DNA from: an uncultured Kangiella sp.
GTDB taxonomy: Bacteria; Pseudomonadota; Gammaproteobacteria; Enterobacterales; Kangiellaceae
Reading direction: 5' to 3'
NCBI GenBank assembly: GCA_947503345.1
Contig: CANNCW010000002.1
Span: forward strand, 1-64,000
Length of the DNA stretch: 64,000 nt
The notes beneath the pieces are model-generated. The model was not told the origin of the DNA, did not search any database, and worked only from the letters and a program-made list of their open reading frames with translations. This document shows, one piece after another, positions 29,831-40,587 of the stretch. The translations under genes were made by a program, and so were the position numbers. How positions within the stretch are numbered: position 1 is the stretch's first letter; every line of letters begins with the position of its first letter.

Positions 29831-31702
29831 TTACTTAATCTCACACATACAGTGTATGTAGGCATGATTTGGATCATTAAACTGATTCATTTGAGTCATG
29901 AACTTTTGAGCTTCTTTTGTTAAACCTTGCACTAAGACATTTGGTTTTTTATCACTAGATAATCCATCCATCACATCAGAGAATTCAGCATTACCCATAA
30001 GTTGCTGCATGAACTTTTCTTTCTCAGAAAGCTCGCGTTTCATGAATTTAACTTTATAGTCATCAACTTTAGCTAGCTTTGCTGCCGCATCTATAGCATC
30101 GTTTAAATCGCCCAGTTCATCAACTAGACCAAGTCGTTTTGCATCGATGCCTGACCAAACACGACCTTGAGCAATTTCGTTAACTTGCTCAGTGGTCATA
30201 TCACGACCGCGCGCAACTAATGCTAAGAATTCGTCATAGCCATTGTTAATTATGTTTTGAATAACACCGCCAACTTGTGGATCAATATCTTTAAGCGGGT
30301 TTAAAGCACCTGCAAACGGAGTAGTACCCACACCATCTACGAATACACCAACTTTATTTGCAGGCTCTTGGAACGTAGGGAACATACCAAAGATACCAAT
30401 GGAGCCAGTGATGGTGCTTGGTTGTGCCCAGATTTCGTCTGCAGTAGCTGAGATCCAGTAACCACCAGATGCTGCCATACCACCCATAGAGGCAACCACT
30501 ACCTTTCCTTCATCTTGTGCTCGTTCTAATTCAGCACGAATCACTTCCGAAGCAAAGGCACTACCACCAGGGCTATCTACACGTAAAACAATGGCTTTTA
30601 CTTTATCATCTTGGCGAGCTTTACGAATTAAACGCGCTGTACTGTCACCACCAATGGTGCCTTCTTTTTGAGAGCCATCTACGATACTACCTTTAGCTAC
30701 AACTACGGCTACTTGATTAGCAGCACCAGAAGGTAAATCGATTAGTGGACGCTTAGCTTTTAGATAGCTTTTGAAATGAATTTGCTTAAACGAAGTTTTC
30801 TTTTCGTTAGTGCCGACCATATCAATCATGTATTGACGGAAATCACCACGGCTCATTAATTTATCAACGAATCCATGTTCAAGCGCTAATTTTGCAGTGT
30901 CACCATTTAAATCGCTTAATAATTGTGGGAAGTTATTAATGTAATCATCAAACTTCGCTTCTGACATGCCACGAGAACCAGCGATATCCGTTTTCATTTC
31001 ACTCCACAAGTCGCCAATCCATTCTAAATTAGCTTCTTTAGCGGCATCAGACATAGAGTCACGAATATATGGCTCCATTGCAGATTTGAAAGTACCAACG
31101 CGGAACAGATTAATTTTCACGCCTAGATTATCAAGCGCAGTTTTATAGTATGTACGGAAACGTCCCATACCATCAAACATCAGCATGCCTTGTGGGTTCA
31201 TATAAACTTCATCAGCCATAGATGCTAAGTAGTATTGGCCTTGAGAGTAGTTATCTGCATTAGCAACGATTTTTTTACCACTAGTTTTGAAGTCTGCTAA
31301 AGCTTTGCGAATATCTTGATATTTGGTGATACCGCCGTAAGCACCGCCCAATGCATTTGGAGCAATCATTAATACTTCAATGTTATCGTCTTCTTTTGCA
31401 TAGTTAATGGCGTCAACTAAGTCAGCAACTTTAGTTTCTATAATAGGACTGCCTTGAGCTTCATTAATAGCTTCTTGAATCGGGTCTACATAAGTTAATT
31501 GTTCTTGTAAAACACCTTTAGGTGCTAACACTAAAACACTACCTTTGTCATAAGTAGGAAGATCGGGGCCTTTTACACAGCCACGAACCATGAAAATAAT
31601 AAAAAATACTGCTATTAAGCCAATCAATAAACGACCAGCCACATCGATAGTTTTCCAGATACGATAAAAGAATTTACCGATCATTGAAGTTGGTTGTGCC
31701 AC
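29831..31702 (-). CDS. sppA: Signal peptide peptidase SppA (67K type)
   Basis: A 623-residue, inner-membrane serine protease IV with one N-terminal anchor (about residues 22-40) and two S49 domains. Catalytic K206 is in VGTFKSAMEP and S412 in MGGMAASGGYW, matching E. coli K209 and S409. It forms a bowl-shaped tetramer in the periplasm that degrades released signal peptides. The C-terminus carries an unusual Cys-containing tail (HCMCEIK). It is transcribed on its own with a terminator before ansA. Confidence 0.96.
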   Translation of the reverse strand: MAQPTSMIGKFFYRIWKTIDVAGRLLIGLIAVFFIIFMVRGCVKGPDLPTYDKGSVLVLAPKGVLQEQLTYVDPIQEAINEAQGSPIIETKVADLVDAINYAKEDDNIEVLMIAPNALGGAYGGITKYQDIRKALADFKTSGKKIVANADNYSQGQYYLASMADEVYMNPQGMLMFDGMGRFRTYYKTALDNLGVKINLFRVGTFKSAMEPYIRDSMSDAAKEANLEWIGDLWSEMKTDIAGSRGMSEAKFDDYINNFPQLLSDLNGDTAKLALEHGFVDKLMSRGDFRQYMIDMVGTNEKKTSFKQIHFKSYLKAKRPLIDLPSGAANQVAVVVAKGSIVDGSQKEGTIGGDSTARLIRKARQDDKVKAIVLRVDSPGGSAFASEVIRAELERAQDEGKVVVASMGGMAASGGYWISATADEIWAQPSTITGSIGIFGMFPTFQEPANKVGVFVDGVGTTPFAGALNPLKDIDPQVGGVIQNIINNGYDEFLALVARGRDMTTEQVNEIAQGRVWSGIDAKRLGLVDELGDLNDAIDAAAKLAKVDDYKVKFMKRELSEKEKFMQQLMGNAEFSDVMDGLSSDKKPNVLVQGLTKEAQKFMTQMNQFNDPNHAYIHCMCEIK

Positions 31703-31878
31703 AAATTTATCCTTCTATAAATTTAACAGATGCTAATAATTGTTATTACTAACGCATAATCAGGCTTTATTAAACCATAAGCGTGTTAACACTTCATTTC
31801 TAAAGCTCGAATTTTAATGCCAATTTGTAATTAAATATTACTAAAGTCTCTATATGAGCAGACTTTGTGCTTGATAGC

Positions 31879-31895
31879 TACTGGTTATACCAGTA
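31879..31895. promoter_or_regulatory. FadR-like operator upstream of fadH
   Basis: TACTGGT-TAT-ACCAGTA is a perfect 7-bp inverted repeat with a 3-bp centre, 36 bp before the fadH ATG. It has the CTGGT-N3-ACCAG form of E. coli FadR sites such as that of fabA. A possible -10 (TATACC) lies inside it, as expected for a repressor site. FadR itself is not in the window. Confidence 0.6.
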
Positions 31896-31910
31896 AACTC
31901 AAGTGATTAG

Positions 31911-33962
<2,052 letters not shown>

Positions 33963-34014
33963 ATTGAGGTTCTTGTAATAAGTTACTGATTTTTAAGGTT
34001 TTGAGTCAAATTTA

Positions 34015-34042
34015 TTGACAAGTCATATTTGCATTGTAAACT
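34015..34042 (+). promoter_or_regulatory. Promoter of the PAS-GGDEF gene
   Basis: A perfect TTGACA (34015-34020) and TAAACT (34037-34042) with 16-nt spacing. The predicted start is near 34049, leaving about 60 nt of leader before the ATG at 34110. Confidence 0.6.
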
Positions 34043-34109
34043 AGGGTTGTACATTTTTTCGACACAGGTTAAGTGTTGCGAAAGTCGAATCTGACTTCGG
34101 TAAATATAT

Positions 34110-35063
34110 ATGCAAAGCATCAAGGAAAGTAGAGTAATTGACTCAGAATCTGAAATTTCAGTATTCCATGACGTTCTTTTGCCTAAGTTTATCGAAACCG
34201 CATTCAACAACACTTCTATTGGTATTTTATATCTTGGCTTTGGTGGCGAAATTAGATGTTTTAATAAAAGAATTCTTAAGATTCTAAATGTTGATGTAAA
34301 AGAAACTCCTTCACAGTCTGATATTATTAAATACTCTCAAAAGCGTTTTAAGAACAATAAAGATCTCGAAAATCTTTTTAAGATACCAATTAAAAATTAT
34401 TTTAAACCTCAAGAACTAGTTTTAGAAACTTATGACGATAAAGTTTTGTTTTGTAATTCTCAGCCCGTAATAAAAGATGGTCTTATCGATGGTATTGTTT
34501 GGTCTGTTACGGATATTACTGAGCATAAAGCTCAAGAAAGAATTGCTACTCATCGATCACTACACGATCCTTTAACCCAGCTTCCGAATCGAACATATTT
34601 ATTTCAAAAACTTGAATGTTTAACTAGTAAGGATATTTCGATTAAGAATAATTTTACATTATTATTCTTGGATTTAGATGATTTCAAAACAGTTAATGAC
34701 CAATATGGACATAATGTAGGTGATCAGGTTTTAATAAATTTCACTTCAAAACTGCAAACGGCTTTAAGAGTTCCTGACATTCTTGCACGCTTAAGTGGTG
34801 ATGAATTTATTGTTATTCTTGAAGGTATTAGTACGAAGAAAGATGTTGAGAAAATAATTGAGAGAATTTTTTCAACCTTAAAGGGAAGTTATCAAATACC
34901 AAATCATGATATCCCTATCTCTGTTTCTATTGGTGCAAGTAATTATCCTCAAGACTCGATGCACGCAAGAGAGTTGATTCGACAAGCTGATAAAGCAATG
35001 TATGCCGCTAAAAGTAATGGTAAAAATACTTTTTGCTTTTATAGTTCAAGTATGGAAAGCTAA
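34110..35063 (+). CDS. PAS-GGDEF diguanylate cyclase
   Basis: A 317-residue soluble protein with no signal or membrane segment. Residues about 25-140 form a PAS sensor (NTSIGILYLGFGGEIRCFNK, ending in SVTDITEHK), followed by a GGDEF domain. The signature reads SGDEF at 229-233; Ser at the first position is a common active variant. An RxxD inhibitory site (RVPD) lies five residues before it, so product feedback is likely, unlike the DISM cyclase at 10.4-12.5 kb. The strong upstream promoter and neighbours of other function suggest it is transcribed alone. Confidence 0.88.
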   Translation: MQSIKESRVIDSESEISVFHDVLLPKFIETAFNNTSIGILYLGFGGEIRCFNKRILKILNVDVKETPSQSDIIKYSQKRFKNNKDLENLFKIPIKNYFKPQELVLETYDDKVLFCNSQPVIKDGLIDGIVWSVTDITEHKAQERIATHRSLHDPLTQLPNRTYLFQKLECLTSKDISIKNNFTLLFLDLDDFKTVNDQYGHNVGDQVLINFTSKLQTALRVPDILARLSGDEFIVILEGISTKKDVEKIIERIFSTLKGSYQIPNHDIPISVSIGASNYPQDSMHARELIRQADKAMYAAKSNGKNTFCFYSSSMES

Positions 35064-35087
35064 ACAAAAACAATAAGCTCTTCCATC

Positions 35088-36248
35088 ATGCTCAAGAAAA
35101 CCATCATTGTAGTATTAGCAATTTTGTTAATTGCTTTTGTGTTCTCACCATTTTTAGCTAGGTTTATTGAATCCAAAGAATTTAATCAAGTTCGTAATTG
35201 GGGACCTTATTCAGTTAGTCCTAGCGCAAAAGAACTTCATGATAGTTTATTAGTTGCGGATCTTCATGCGGATCCTTTGCTGTGGAGCAGAGACTTAACT
35301 CAAGAATGGAACTTTAGTCATTTTGATTTACCAAGAATGCAAAAGGCTAATTTGTCACTGCAAGTATTTGGTTTGGTTACCAAAACACCACGAGGGCAAA
35401 ATTTTAATGAAAACTCTGCTGATACTGATAATTTAATTCCTCTTAGCATTATGCAGCACTGGCCAGTAAAAACTTGGAACAGTCCGTTAGAAAGAGCTAT
35501 ATATCAATCTGGGAAATTGGAAAACCTGGCTTCTTCTGATGACAATTTAACTGTTTTAAGAAATTTAAATGATTTGAATCAATGGCTAATTAATCGAAAA
35601 AAAACTCCGTTATTAAGAGCCGGTTTGCTTGGAATAGAAGGTGCCCACGCTTTAGAAGCTAATTTAAATAACTTCGATAGGTTATATAAGGCAGGTGTTC
35701 GAATGATAGGCATGGCACATTTTTTTGATAATCATTTTTCAGCCTCTGCTCATGGTATTTCAAAAGGTGGCCTTTCAGACGATGGGAAAGAGCTCGTTAA
35801 ATTAGCTCAAGAAAAAGGCGTGATTATTGATATAGCTCATACAGCCCCAAAAGCGATAGATGATGTTTTCGCCATAAGTAAAAAACCGATTGTGGTTTCT
35901 CATACTGGAGTTAAAGCCACTTGTAATTCCCCTCGAAATTTAAGCGATCGACACATCAAAAAAGTTGCTCAAACTGGTGGCTTAGTAGCTATTGCTATTT
36001 TTAAAACAGCCACGTGCGGTAATGATATTAACCATATGATTGATGCAATTGATCATGTGGTTAAATTGGTTGGGGTAGATTATGTTGGTTTAGGGCTTGA
36101 TTTAGACGGAGCCATAACAAGTCCAGTGGATGTTACTGGTATGCCATTAATTACACAAGAGCTCTTAAAAAGAGGGTATTCTGTGCAAGAAATTGCTAAA
36201 ATTAGTGGTATGAATTTTATCCGCGTATTAAAGCATACCTTACAATAA
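35088..36248 (+). CDS. Membrane dipeptidase (peptidase family M19)
   Basis: A 386-residue zinc-dependent amidohydrolase-fold dipeptidase related to renal dipeptidase. Metal ligands are visible as the HAD of VADLHADPLL, the Glu of LLGIEGAHAL, and the His residues in DIAHTAPKA and VVSHTGVKATC; the typical RNLSD and VGLGLDLDG segments follow. The N-terminus (MLKKTIIVVLAILLIAFVFS) is an uncleaved anchor or signal, so it should act in the periplasm on dipeptides. It is 24 bp after the PAS-GGDEF gene and 4 bp before the hemolysin-III-type gene. Confidence 0.88.
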   Translation: MLKKTIIVVLAILLIAFVFSPFLARFIESKEFNQVRNWGPYSVSPSAKELHDSLLVADLHADPLLWSRDLTQEWNFSHFDLPRMQKANLSLQVFGLVTKTPRGQNFNENSADTDNLIPLSIMQHWPVKTWNSPLERAIYQSGKLENLASSDDNLTVLRNLNDLNQWLINRKKTPLLRAGLLGIEGAHALEANLNNFDRLYKAGVRMIGMAHFFDNHFSASAHGISKGGLSDDGKELVKLAQEKGVIIDIAHTAPKAIDDVFAISKKPIVVSHTGVKATCNSPRNLSDRHIKKVAQTGGLVAIAIFKTATCGNDINHMIDAIDHVVKLVGVDYVGLGLDLDGAITSPVDVTGMPLITQELLKRGYSVQEIAKISGMNFIRVLKHTLQ

Positions 36249-36252
36249 TATT

Positions 36253-36945
36253 ATGAATGAAGCTGTTACCGAAACCGTCGCTGAAAACATCGAAGAAGAC
36301 TCCTTAAATATTCATCATGATGAATATCAATATAGTCATGCAGAAGAGATCGCTAATGCGATAAGTCATGGAATAGGGGCCTTTATGAGTGTTGCCGCCT
36401 TAACCATGATGATAATGATTGCCGACGATGGTTGGAAACTGGGATCTGCAATTGTTTATGGCTTGTCATTAGTGATTCTATTTACCTCTTCTACTTTGTA
36501 CCATTCTTTCCAATCGCCCAAAGTTAAAAGAGTTTTTAAAACCTTAGATCATTGTGCAATTTATCTTTTAATTGCAGGAACCTATACCCCATTCTTATTA
36601 GTAAGTTTAAAAGGTCCTTGGGGTTGGTCATTGTTTGGGGTTATTTGGTTTTTAGCTTTTGCGGGGATCTTATTCAAACTAAAGTTCAAACATCGATTTC
36701 CGAAAGCTTCACTAATGGCATATATTCTGATGGGTTGGATAGTCGTAGTTGCTATATTTGAAATGCTAGAGAAAGTTCCAGCTGGTGGATTATGGCTCTT
36801 ACTCGCTGGTGGATTAAGCTATACTTTTGGAACCATCTTTTATGCTGCCGATGGTAAAATTCATTTTAATCACGCAATTTGGCATATCTTTGTATTAGGC
36901 GGGGCAATTTGCCACTTCTTGGCCGTTTATATTTTTGTTCTCTAG
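36253..36945 (+). CDS. Hemolysin III/PAQR-family membrane protein (YqfA-like)
   Basis: A 230-residue seven-helix membrane protein. After a polar 30-residue N-terminus comes EEIANAISHGIGAF, then SSTLYHSF, LDHCAIYLLIAGTYTPF and a C-terminal HAIWHIFVLGGAICHF. These His, Ser and Asp positions are the conserved zinc-site residues of the PAQR/HlyIII family. The name hemolysin is historical; most members have no proven hemolytic role. The ATG is 4 bp after the dipeptidase stop. The last 4 bp overlap the convergent rimB. Confidence 0.9.
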   Translation: MNEAVTETVAENIEEDSLNIHHDEYQYSHAEEIANAISHGIGAFMSVAALTMMIMIADDGWKLGSAIVYGLSLVILFTSSTLYHSFQSPKVKRVFKTLDHCAIYLLIAGTYTPFLLVSLKGPWGWSLFGVIWFLAFAGILFKLKFKHRFPKASLMAYILMGWIVVVAIFEMLEKVPAGGLWLLLAGGLSYTFGTIFYAADGKIHFNHAIWHIFVLGGAICHFLAVYIFVL

Positions 36946-37352
36946 GAAAGTAAATTTTGTTGCATTGGCGAGACATGGATATTTTCCATGGCTCGTCTTC
37001 CCAGTAACATTTTAAAACGCATTTTTGACCTATCTGCTAAGGTCAGTTGGATCTTCCAAGTATGTTCATCTAAAGTTAAGTTTGTTGTTATAACAAATCT
37101 TGTTTGAGTTTCACCGTTTGAACTTTTCACTTCTCTTTGATCAAACACTTTCGCTTCAATAGTTATGATTTTGCCATTACAGTTTATAGTATCGAAACGA
37201 ACCCATGGCTGATTGTCTTTTTCGAAAATAGTGATGTTGGTTGCGTGTAAACTGGAAGTTTTGGCACCTGTATCAATTTTAATGGGAAGTGCGGAAATGC
37301 CTAATTCAGGTAGAGCGCCAATTTCATTCCAACCAACAATTAAAGTATTCAT
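36942..37352 (-). CDS. rimB: RimB-type retropepsin-like protease (COG4067)
   Basis: A 136-residue protein with the aspartic-protease-like motif KIDTGAKTSSLHA and MLLGRRAM, typical of the ATP-dependent zinc protease/RimB family. In Pseudomonas RimB trims the poly-glutamate tails that RimK adds to ribosomal protein S6. It is directly downstream of rimK with no bases between stop and start region, so the pair is translated together, supporting the RimB call. Confidence 0.88.
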   Translation of the reverse strand: MNTLIVGWNEIGALPELGISALPIKIDTGAKTSSLHATNITIFEKDNQPWVRFDTINCNGKIITIEAKVFDQREVKSSNGETQTRFVITTNLTLDEHTWKIQLTLADRSKMRFKMLLGRRAMENIHVSPMQQNLLS

Positions 37353-38267
37353 CTAGCCTTTGCCTTTTGGTTTGTTAGGGCCTTTTAGCGAATCTTTTTC
37401 GATGTATTTAATAATCGAGTCCGCAACATCTTTATTGGTTGCTTTTTCTATTCCTTCGATACCGGGCGAAGAATTGACTTCTAGCACTAATGGGCCATGA
37501 GCGGAACGAATAATATCGACACCAGCAACATCCAATCCCATTACTTTTGCAGCACGAACGGCTAAAGCTCTTTCTTCAGGCTTTAATTTGATGATTGTCG
37601 CTTCGCCACCACGATGCAAGTTCGAACGGAATTCACCTTCTTCAGCGGTTCTTTGCATAGCAGCAATAACGCGCTCTCCAACTACAAAACAACGAATATC
37701 GGAGCCACTAGCTTCTTTAATAAATTCTTGCACTAAGAAATCTGCATTTAAACTTCTAAAAGCATTAATCAAAGCTTCTGCGGCTTTATTGGTTTCAGCT
37801 AAAACAACGCCATCGCCATGGGTGGATTCAATGATTTTGACTACCAAGGGCGCGCCACCAACGGATTTAATTAACTCTTTAGTCGCGTCGGCTGAGTGAG
37901 CATAAGAAGTGATCGGCATCCCAACGCCTTTGCGCGCTAACAATTGATGGGCACGCAACTTATCTCGTGAGCGAGTAATGGCAATGGACTCATTGACTGA
38001 ATATACTCCAGCCACTTCGAATTGACGAAGAACTGCGGTTCCGTAAGCGGTAATAGAAGCACCAATTCTCGGAATTACAGCATCGAATTTTAAAGTAACG
38101 TCTTCATCATCAATTTTGGTATGAACCGTAGGGCGATTCGAGGTCACATTCATATAGCATTTTAGAACATCAATAACATGAGCTTCATGCCCACGAGCTT
38201 CAGCAGCCTCTACTAAACGGCGGGTAGAGTAGAGATCTTTATTGCGCGATAAAATACCTATTTTCAT
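37353..38267 (-). CDS. rimK: Ribosomal protein S6-L-glutamate ligase RimK
   Basis: A 304-residue ATP-grasp ligase. N-terminal domain [23 protein letters not shown]-grasp core with [36 protein letters not shown], and metal ligands in [14 protein letters not shown]. RimK adds glutamates to the C-terminus of S6 and remodels the ribosomal proteome. It is the first gene of a rimK-rimB operon; a 19-bp inverted repeat lies 21 bp upstream of its start. Confidence 0.96.
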   Translation of the reverse strand: MKIGILSRNKDLYSTRRLVEAAEARGHEAHVIDVLKCYMNVTSNRPTVHTKIDDEDVTLKFDAVIPRIGASITAYGTAVLRQFEVAGVYSVNESIAITRSRDKLRAHQLLARKGVGMPITSYAHSADATKELIKSVGGAPLVVKIIESTHGDGVVLAETNKAAEALINAFRSLNADFLVQEFIKEASGSDIRCFVVGERVIAAMQRTAEEGEFRSNLHRGGEATIIKLKPEERALAVRAAKVMGLDVAGVDIIRSAHGPLVLEVNSSPGIEGIEKATNKDVADSIIKYIEKDSLKGPNKPKGKG

Positions 38268-38288
38268 TCATGTGAATCCTCAAAATGG

Positions 38289-38307
38289 TTGTACAGGAAA
38301 TGTACAA
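38289..38307. promoter_or_regulatory. Inverted repeat upstream of rimK
   Basis: TTGTACA-GGAAA-TGTACAA, a perfect 7-bp arm repeat with a 5-bp centre, lies just before the rimK start on the promoter side. It could be an operator or a leader hairpin; the binding factor is unknown. Confidence 0.45.
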
Positions 38308-38461
38308 ATAAACGAGTTGTAAACTGCAAATTTATCACATTTTTCAATTCTGGCAATCTTTTTTAACTAGAACTCTAAACTATTGAAATTTAATGATTAT
38401 TTAATCTTTTCGGTAATAATCATCAACTTAGAAAACAAGGTTAATTATATAAATTAAAAGT

Positions 38462-38493
38462 ACTGTCGTATTTGTTCCGTTAAACTGTCGTAA
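38462..38493. promoter_or_regulatory. Direct repeats upstream of the XRE-DUF805 gene
   Basis: ACTGTCGTA occurs at 38462-38470 and again at 38484-38492, 22 bp apart, which is two helical turns. They lie upstream of a possible -10 (TATGAT, 38515-38520). They are good candidates for the binding sites of the adjacent XRE regulator. Confidence 0.45.
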
Positions 38494-38551
38494 CCGATTT
38501 AAGGCTTTTTTATTTATGATATGCTCATCGATAACTAAATAGGATTTCATT

Positions 38552-39058
38552 TTGAATATCAACTCGGCAAAAGTTATAGAACTAAGAAAATCAAAGCATT
38601 GGTCACAAGAACAGCTGGCTGATGCTTGTGGTATTAATTTAAGAACAATTCAACGTGTAGAGAATACAGGTAAAGGCTCTGTTGAAACGGTCAGAGCTTT
38701 AGCTTCCGTTTTTGAAATAGATGCTGAAGATATGATTGTAAAGCCACAGCAAGAAAAGCCTCTATCACCATTTGAAGCTATAAAATCGGCTTTTATTCGG
38801 TTTAATGACTTTACAGGTACCGCGAGTCGTTACGAGTATTGGTGGTTTTTCGGTTTTATATTAATTGTTGCCGCGATTGCTACGGTTGTTCATGAAAAAG
38901 CTTATCAGTTAGTGGCTATCATTATGATTATTCCATTTGTTGCCATTGGTACTCGACGCCTGAATGATATTAAGCAAAGTCCTTGGTGGCAATTGTTATG
39001 GTTAGTACCTTTTGGTCAACTAGTGGTTTTATACCTTTCAGCCCAGCAGAGCAAATAG
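38552..39058 (+). CDS. XRE HTH fused to a DUF805 membrane domain
   Basis: A 168-residue protein. Residues 5-60 form a Cro/CI-type helix-turn-helix (SQEQLADACGINLRTIQRVE). A short linker leads to a DUF805 domain (about 73-165) with its usual signatures FTGTASRYEYWWF and TRRLNDIKQSPWW and three to four membrane helices. It is thus a predicted membrane-bound DNA-binding regulator. The start is TTG at 38552 with AGGAT 6 nt upstream; no ATG would keep the HTH. Direct repeats lie about 60-90 bp upstream. It is convergent with yceF. Confidence 0.8.
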   Translation: MNINSAKVIELRKSKHWSQEQLADACGINLRTIQRVENTGKGSVETVRALASVFEIDAEDMIVKPQQEKPLSPFEAIKSAFIRFNDFTGTASRYEYWWFFGFILIVAAIATVVHEKAYQLVAIIMIIPFVAIGTRRLNDIKQSPWWQLLWLVPFGQLVVLYLSAQQSK

Positions 39059-39061
39059 CGC

Positions 39062-39649
39062 TTATAATATTGAAATGTCATATTTATTAAGCAGGTTTAC
39101 AGTTTGTATTAATGGCAGTCCGATCAAAGCAGTAGGATCTTTGGATTCGATGGCTTCGAAGAGGGCGATTCCTAGTCCTTCGCATTTAAAGGAGCCAGCA
39201 CAGTCGATAGGGTTTTCTCTTTTTATGTAATTTTCGATTTGTTTTGTGGAAAGGTTTTTAAAGATGACTTTGGTAGTTACCACGGTAATATTATTTGGCT
39301 CGTTTGTCCCTTTGGTTACACAAAGGGAGGTGTAAAAATAGACGCTTTTACCTGAGCATGCTGTTAATTGCTGTATGGCGTTTGTTTGATTGCCAGGTTT
39401 TCCTAAGATTTGTCCATCTAACACGCAAATTTGATCCGAGCCGATGACAATGGCATTTGGCTTATCAATGGCGATGGCAAGTGCCTTTTGCTCTGCTAAT
39501 CTTGCTACATGTTCAATAGGTTCTTCATCAGGAAAAGGAGTTTCATCTACATTTGGTGAGATGCACTCAAATTCGTTAAGAATACGACTGAGTAGTTCTT
39601 TTCGGTATTTTGAGGAAGAAGCTAGGATTATTGATTGTTTCTGCGCCAT
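39062..39649 (-). CDS. yceF: Maf-family nucleotide pyrophosphatase YceF
   Basis: A 195-residue Maf protein: ILASSSKYRKELLSR at the start, then VIGSDQICVLDGQILGKPG with the catalytic Asp, and GSFKCEGLGIALFEAI. The YceF subgroup hydrolyses m7GTP and related modified nucleotides. It is divergent from yceD, as in E. coli, but its usual neighbour rluC is 21 kb away. Three bases separate its stop from that of the XRE-DUF805 gene. Confidence 0.93.
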   Translation of the reverse strand: MAQKQSIILASSSKYRKELLSRILNEFECISPNVDETPFPDEEPIEHVARLAEQKALAIAIDKPNAIVIGSDQICVLDGQILGKPGNQTNAIQQLTACSGKSVYFYTSLCVTKGTNEPNNITVVTTKVIFKNLSTKQIENYIKRENPIDCAGSFKCEGLGIALFEAIESKDPTALIGLPLIQTVNLLNKYDISIL

Positions 39650-39767
39650 AAGTGGATGAAATTCAGTCGTTTAGAGGTTATTGATTCGTATTTTTGTGTT
39701 TCTAGCTAACAAATGCAATTAAATCCTTCAAAACCCTTATAAAACCGCTATTTTATTGGTTTTTCTT

Positions 39768-39796
39768 TTGACTCCAACACAAGATATGGGTATCAT
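39768..39796 (+). promoter_or_regulatory. Sigma-70 promoter of yceD, near-leaderless
   Basis: TTGACT (39768-39773) and TATCAT (39791-39796) are exactly 17 nt apart. Transcription should start near 39803, two or three bases before the yceD ATG at 39806; no Shine-Dalgarno precedes it. Confidence 0.65.
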
Positions 39797-39805
39797 TGCG
39801 CGCCT

Positions 39806-40327
39806 ATGGCGACTCGTAGCTTTCCTGAGCGAATAGAGCCCTTTAAATTTGCCGCTTTAGGCAAACTTATCGATGGGATCTTCGCGACAGCATATTTCAA
39901 TAGACTTTGTCAGGAGTTAAACTCTGATAAAGGAGAAATTGCCTGTAAAATCAATGGTCTAGTTGACCAAGAAACAGGAAGGAAGATGCTTCGATTAGAA
40001 GTGTCAGGGCAAGTAGAGTTAATTTGCCAGGGTTGTACTGAGCCTTTTATGCATCAGTTGGAGCACATTGCAATCATGTATCCTTGTTATAATGAGGAAC
40101 AAATGAAGCAGGTTCCAGACGATGGTGAGCCAGTATTAGCCGAAGAAGATGGTTTAGATATAAAGTCAGCAGTTGAAGATGAGCTGATTTTATCACTTCC
40201 ACTGATACCATTATATGGTGAGTGTGAAGAATTGGCGGCTTACGAAGTTGGTGAGCTTCCAGAACAAACGGTTGAAGAGGCTGAGAAAGACAATCCTTTC
40301 GCGGCTTTAAAAAATTTAAAGATTTAA
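39806..40327 (+). CDS. yceD: YceD/DUF177 family protein
   Basis: A 173-residue acidic protein with the DUF177 pattern: QEL and CKINGLVDQETGRKMLRLEV, the CxxC pair LICQGCTEPF, and DELILSLPLIPLY, ending near NPFAALKNLK. YceD is needed for normal 23S rRNA accumulation in bacteria and plants. It opens the yceD-rpmF-plsX-fab operon, 24 bp ahead of rpmF. The consensus promoter leaves almost no leader before the ATG. Confidence 0.93.
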   Translation: MATRSFPERIEPFKFAALGKLIDGIFATAYFNRLCQELNSDKGEIACKINGLVDQETGRKMLRLEVSGQVELICQGCTEPFMHQLEHIAIMYPCYNEEQMKQVPDDGEPVLAEEDGLDIKSAVEDELILSLPLIPLYGECEELAAYEVGELPEQTVEEAEKDNPFAALKNLKI

Positions 40328-40351
40328 AGATTTATATATCAGGAGACTGAA

Positions 40352-40516
40352 ATGGCTGTTCAAAAGAGTAAAGTAACACGTTCACGTCGTGGTCAACGTC
40401 GTTCACACGATTCATTAACTGCGGAAACCTTATCAGTAGAAAAAGAAACTGGCGAAGTTCACAAGCGTCACCACGTGACTAAAGATGGTTTTTACAAAGG
40501 TCGTAAAGTAGTTTAA
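40352..40516 (+). CDS. rpmF: 50S ribosomal protein L32
   Basis: A 54-residue basic protein, nearly identical in plan to E. coli L32: [20 protein letters not shown], a middle [20 protein letters not shown] and a final [15 protein letters not shown] lies 5 nt upstream of the ATG. It sits between yceD and plsX, its conserved place. Confidence 0.97.
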   Translation: MAVQKSKVTRSRRGQRRSHDSLTAETLSVEKETGEVHKRHHVTKDGFYKGRKVV

Positions 40517-40550
40517 TCAGACTAAATAGTTTTAAACCAGTTTAATAAGA

Positions 40551-40580
40551 TTGGTATATAAGCTACTGATTCATTATACT
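40551..40580 (+). promoter_or_regulatory. Internal promoter giving leaderless plsX mRNA
   Basis: TTGGTA (40551-40556) and TATACT (40575-40580) are 18 nt apart, and the ATG at 40588 falls at the expected +1. No Shine-Dalgarno is present before that ATG. Confidence 0.5.
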
Positions 40581-40587
40581 AGACTGC

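Noticed and set aside
33983-34213. 76-residue minus-strand frame before the PAS-GGDEF gene
   Set aside because: It overlaps the strong plus-strand promoter and the start of the PAS-GGDEF gene, and has no recognisable domain.
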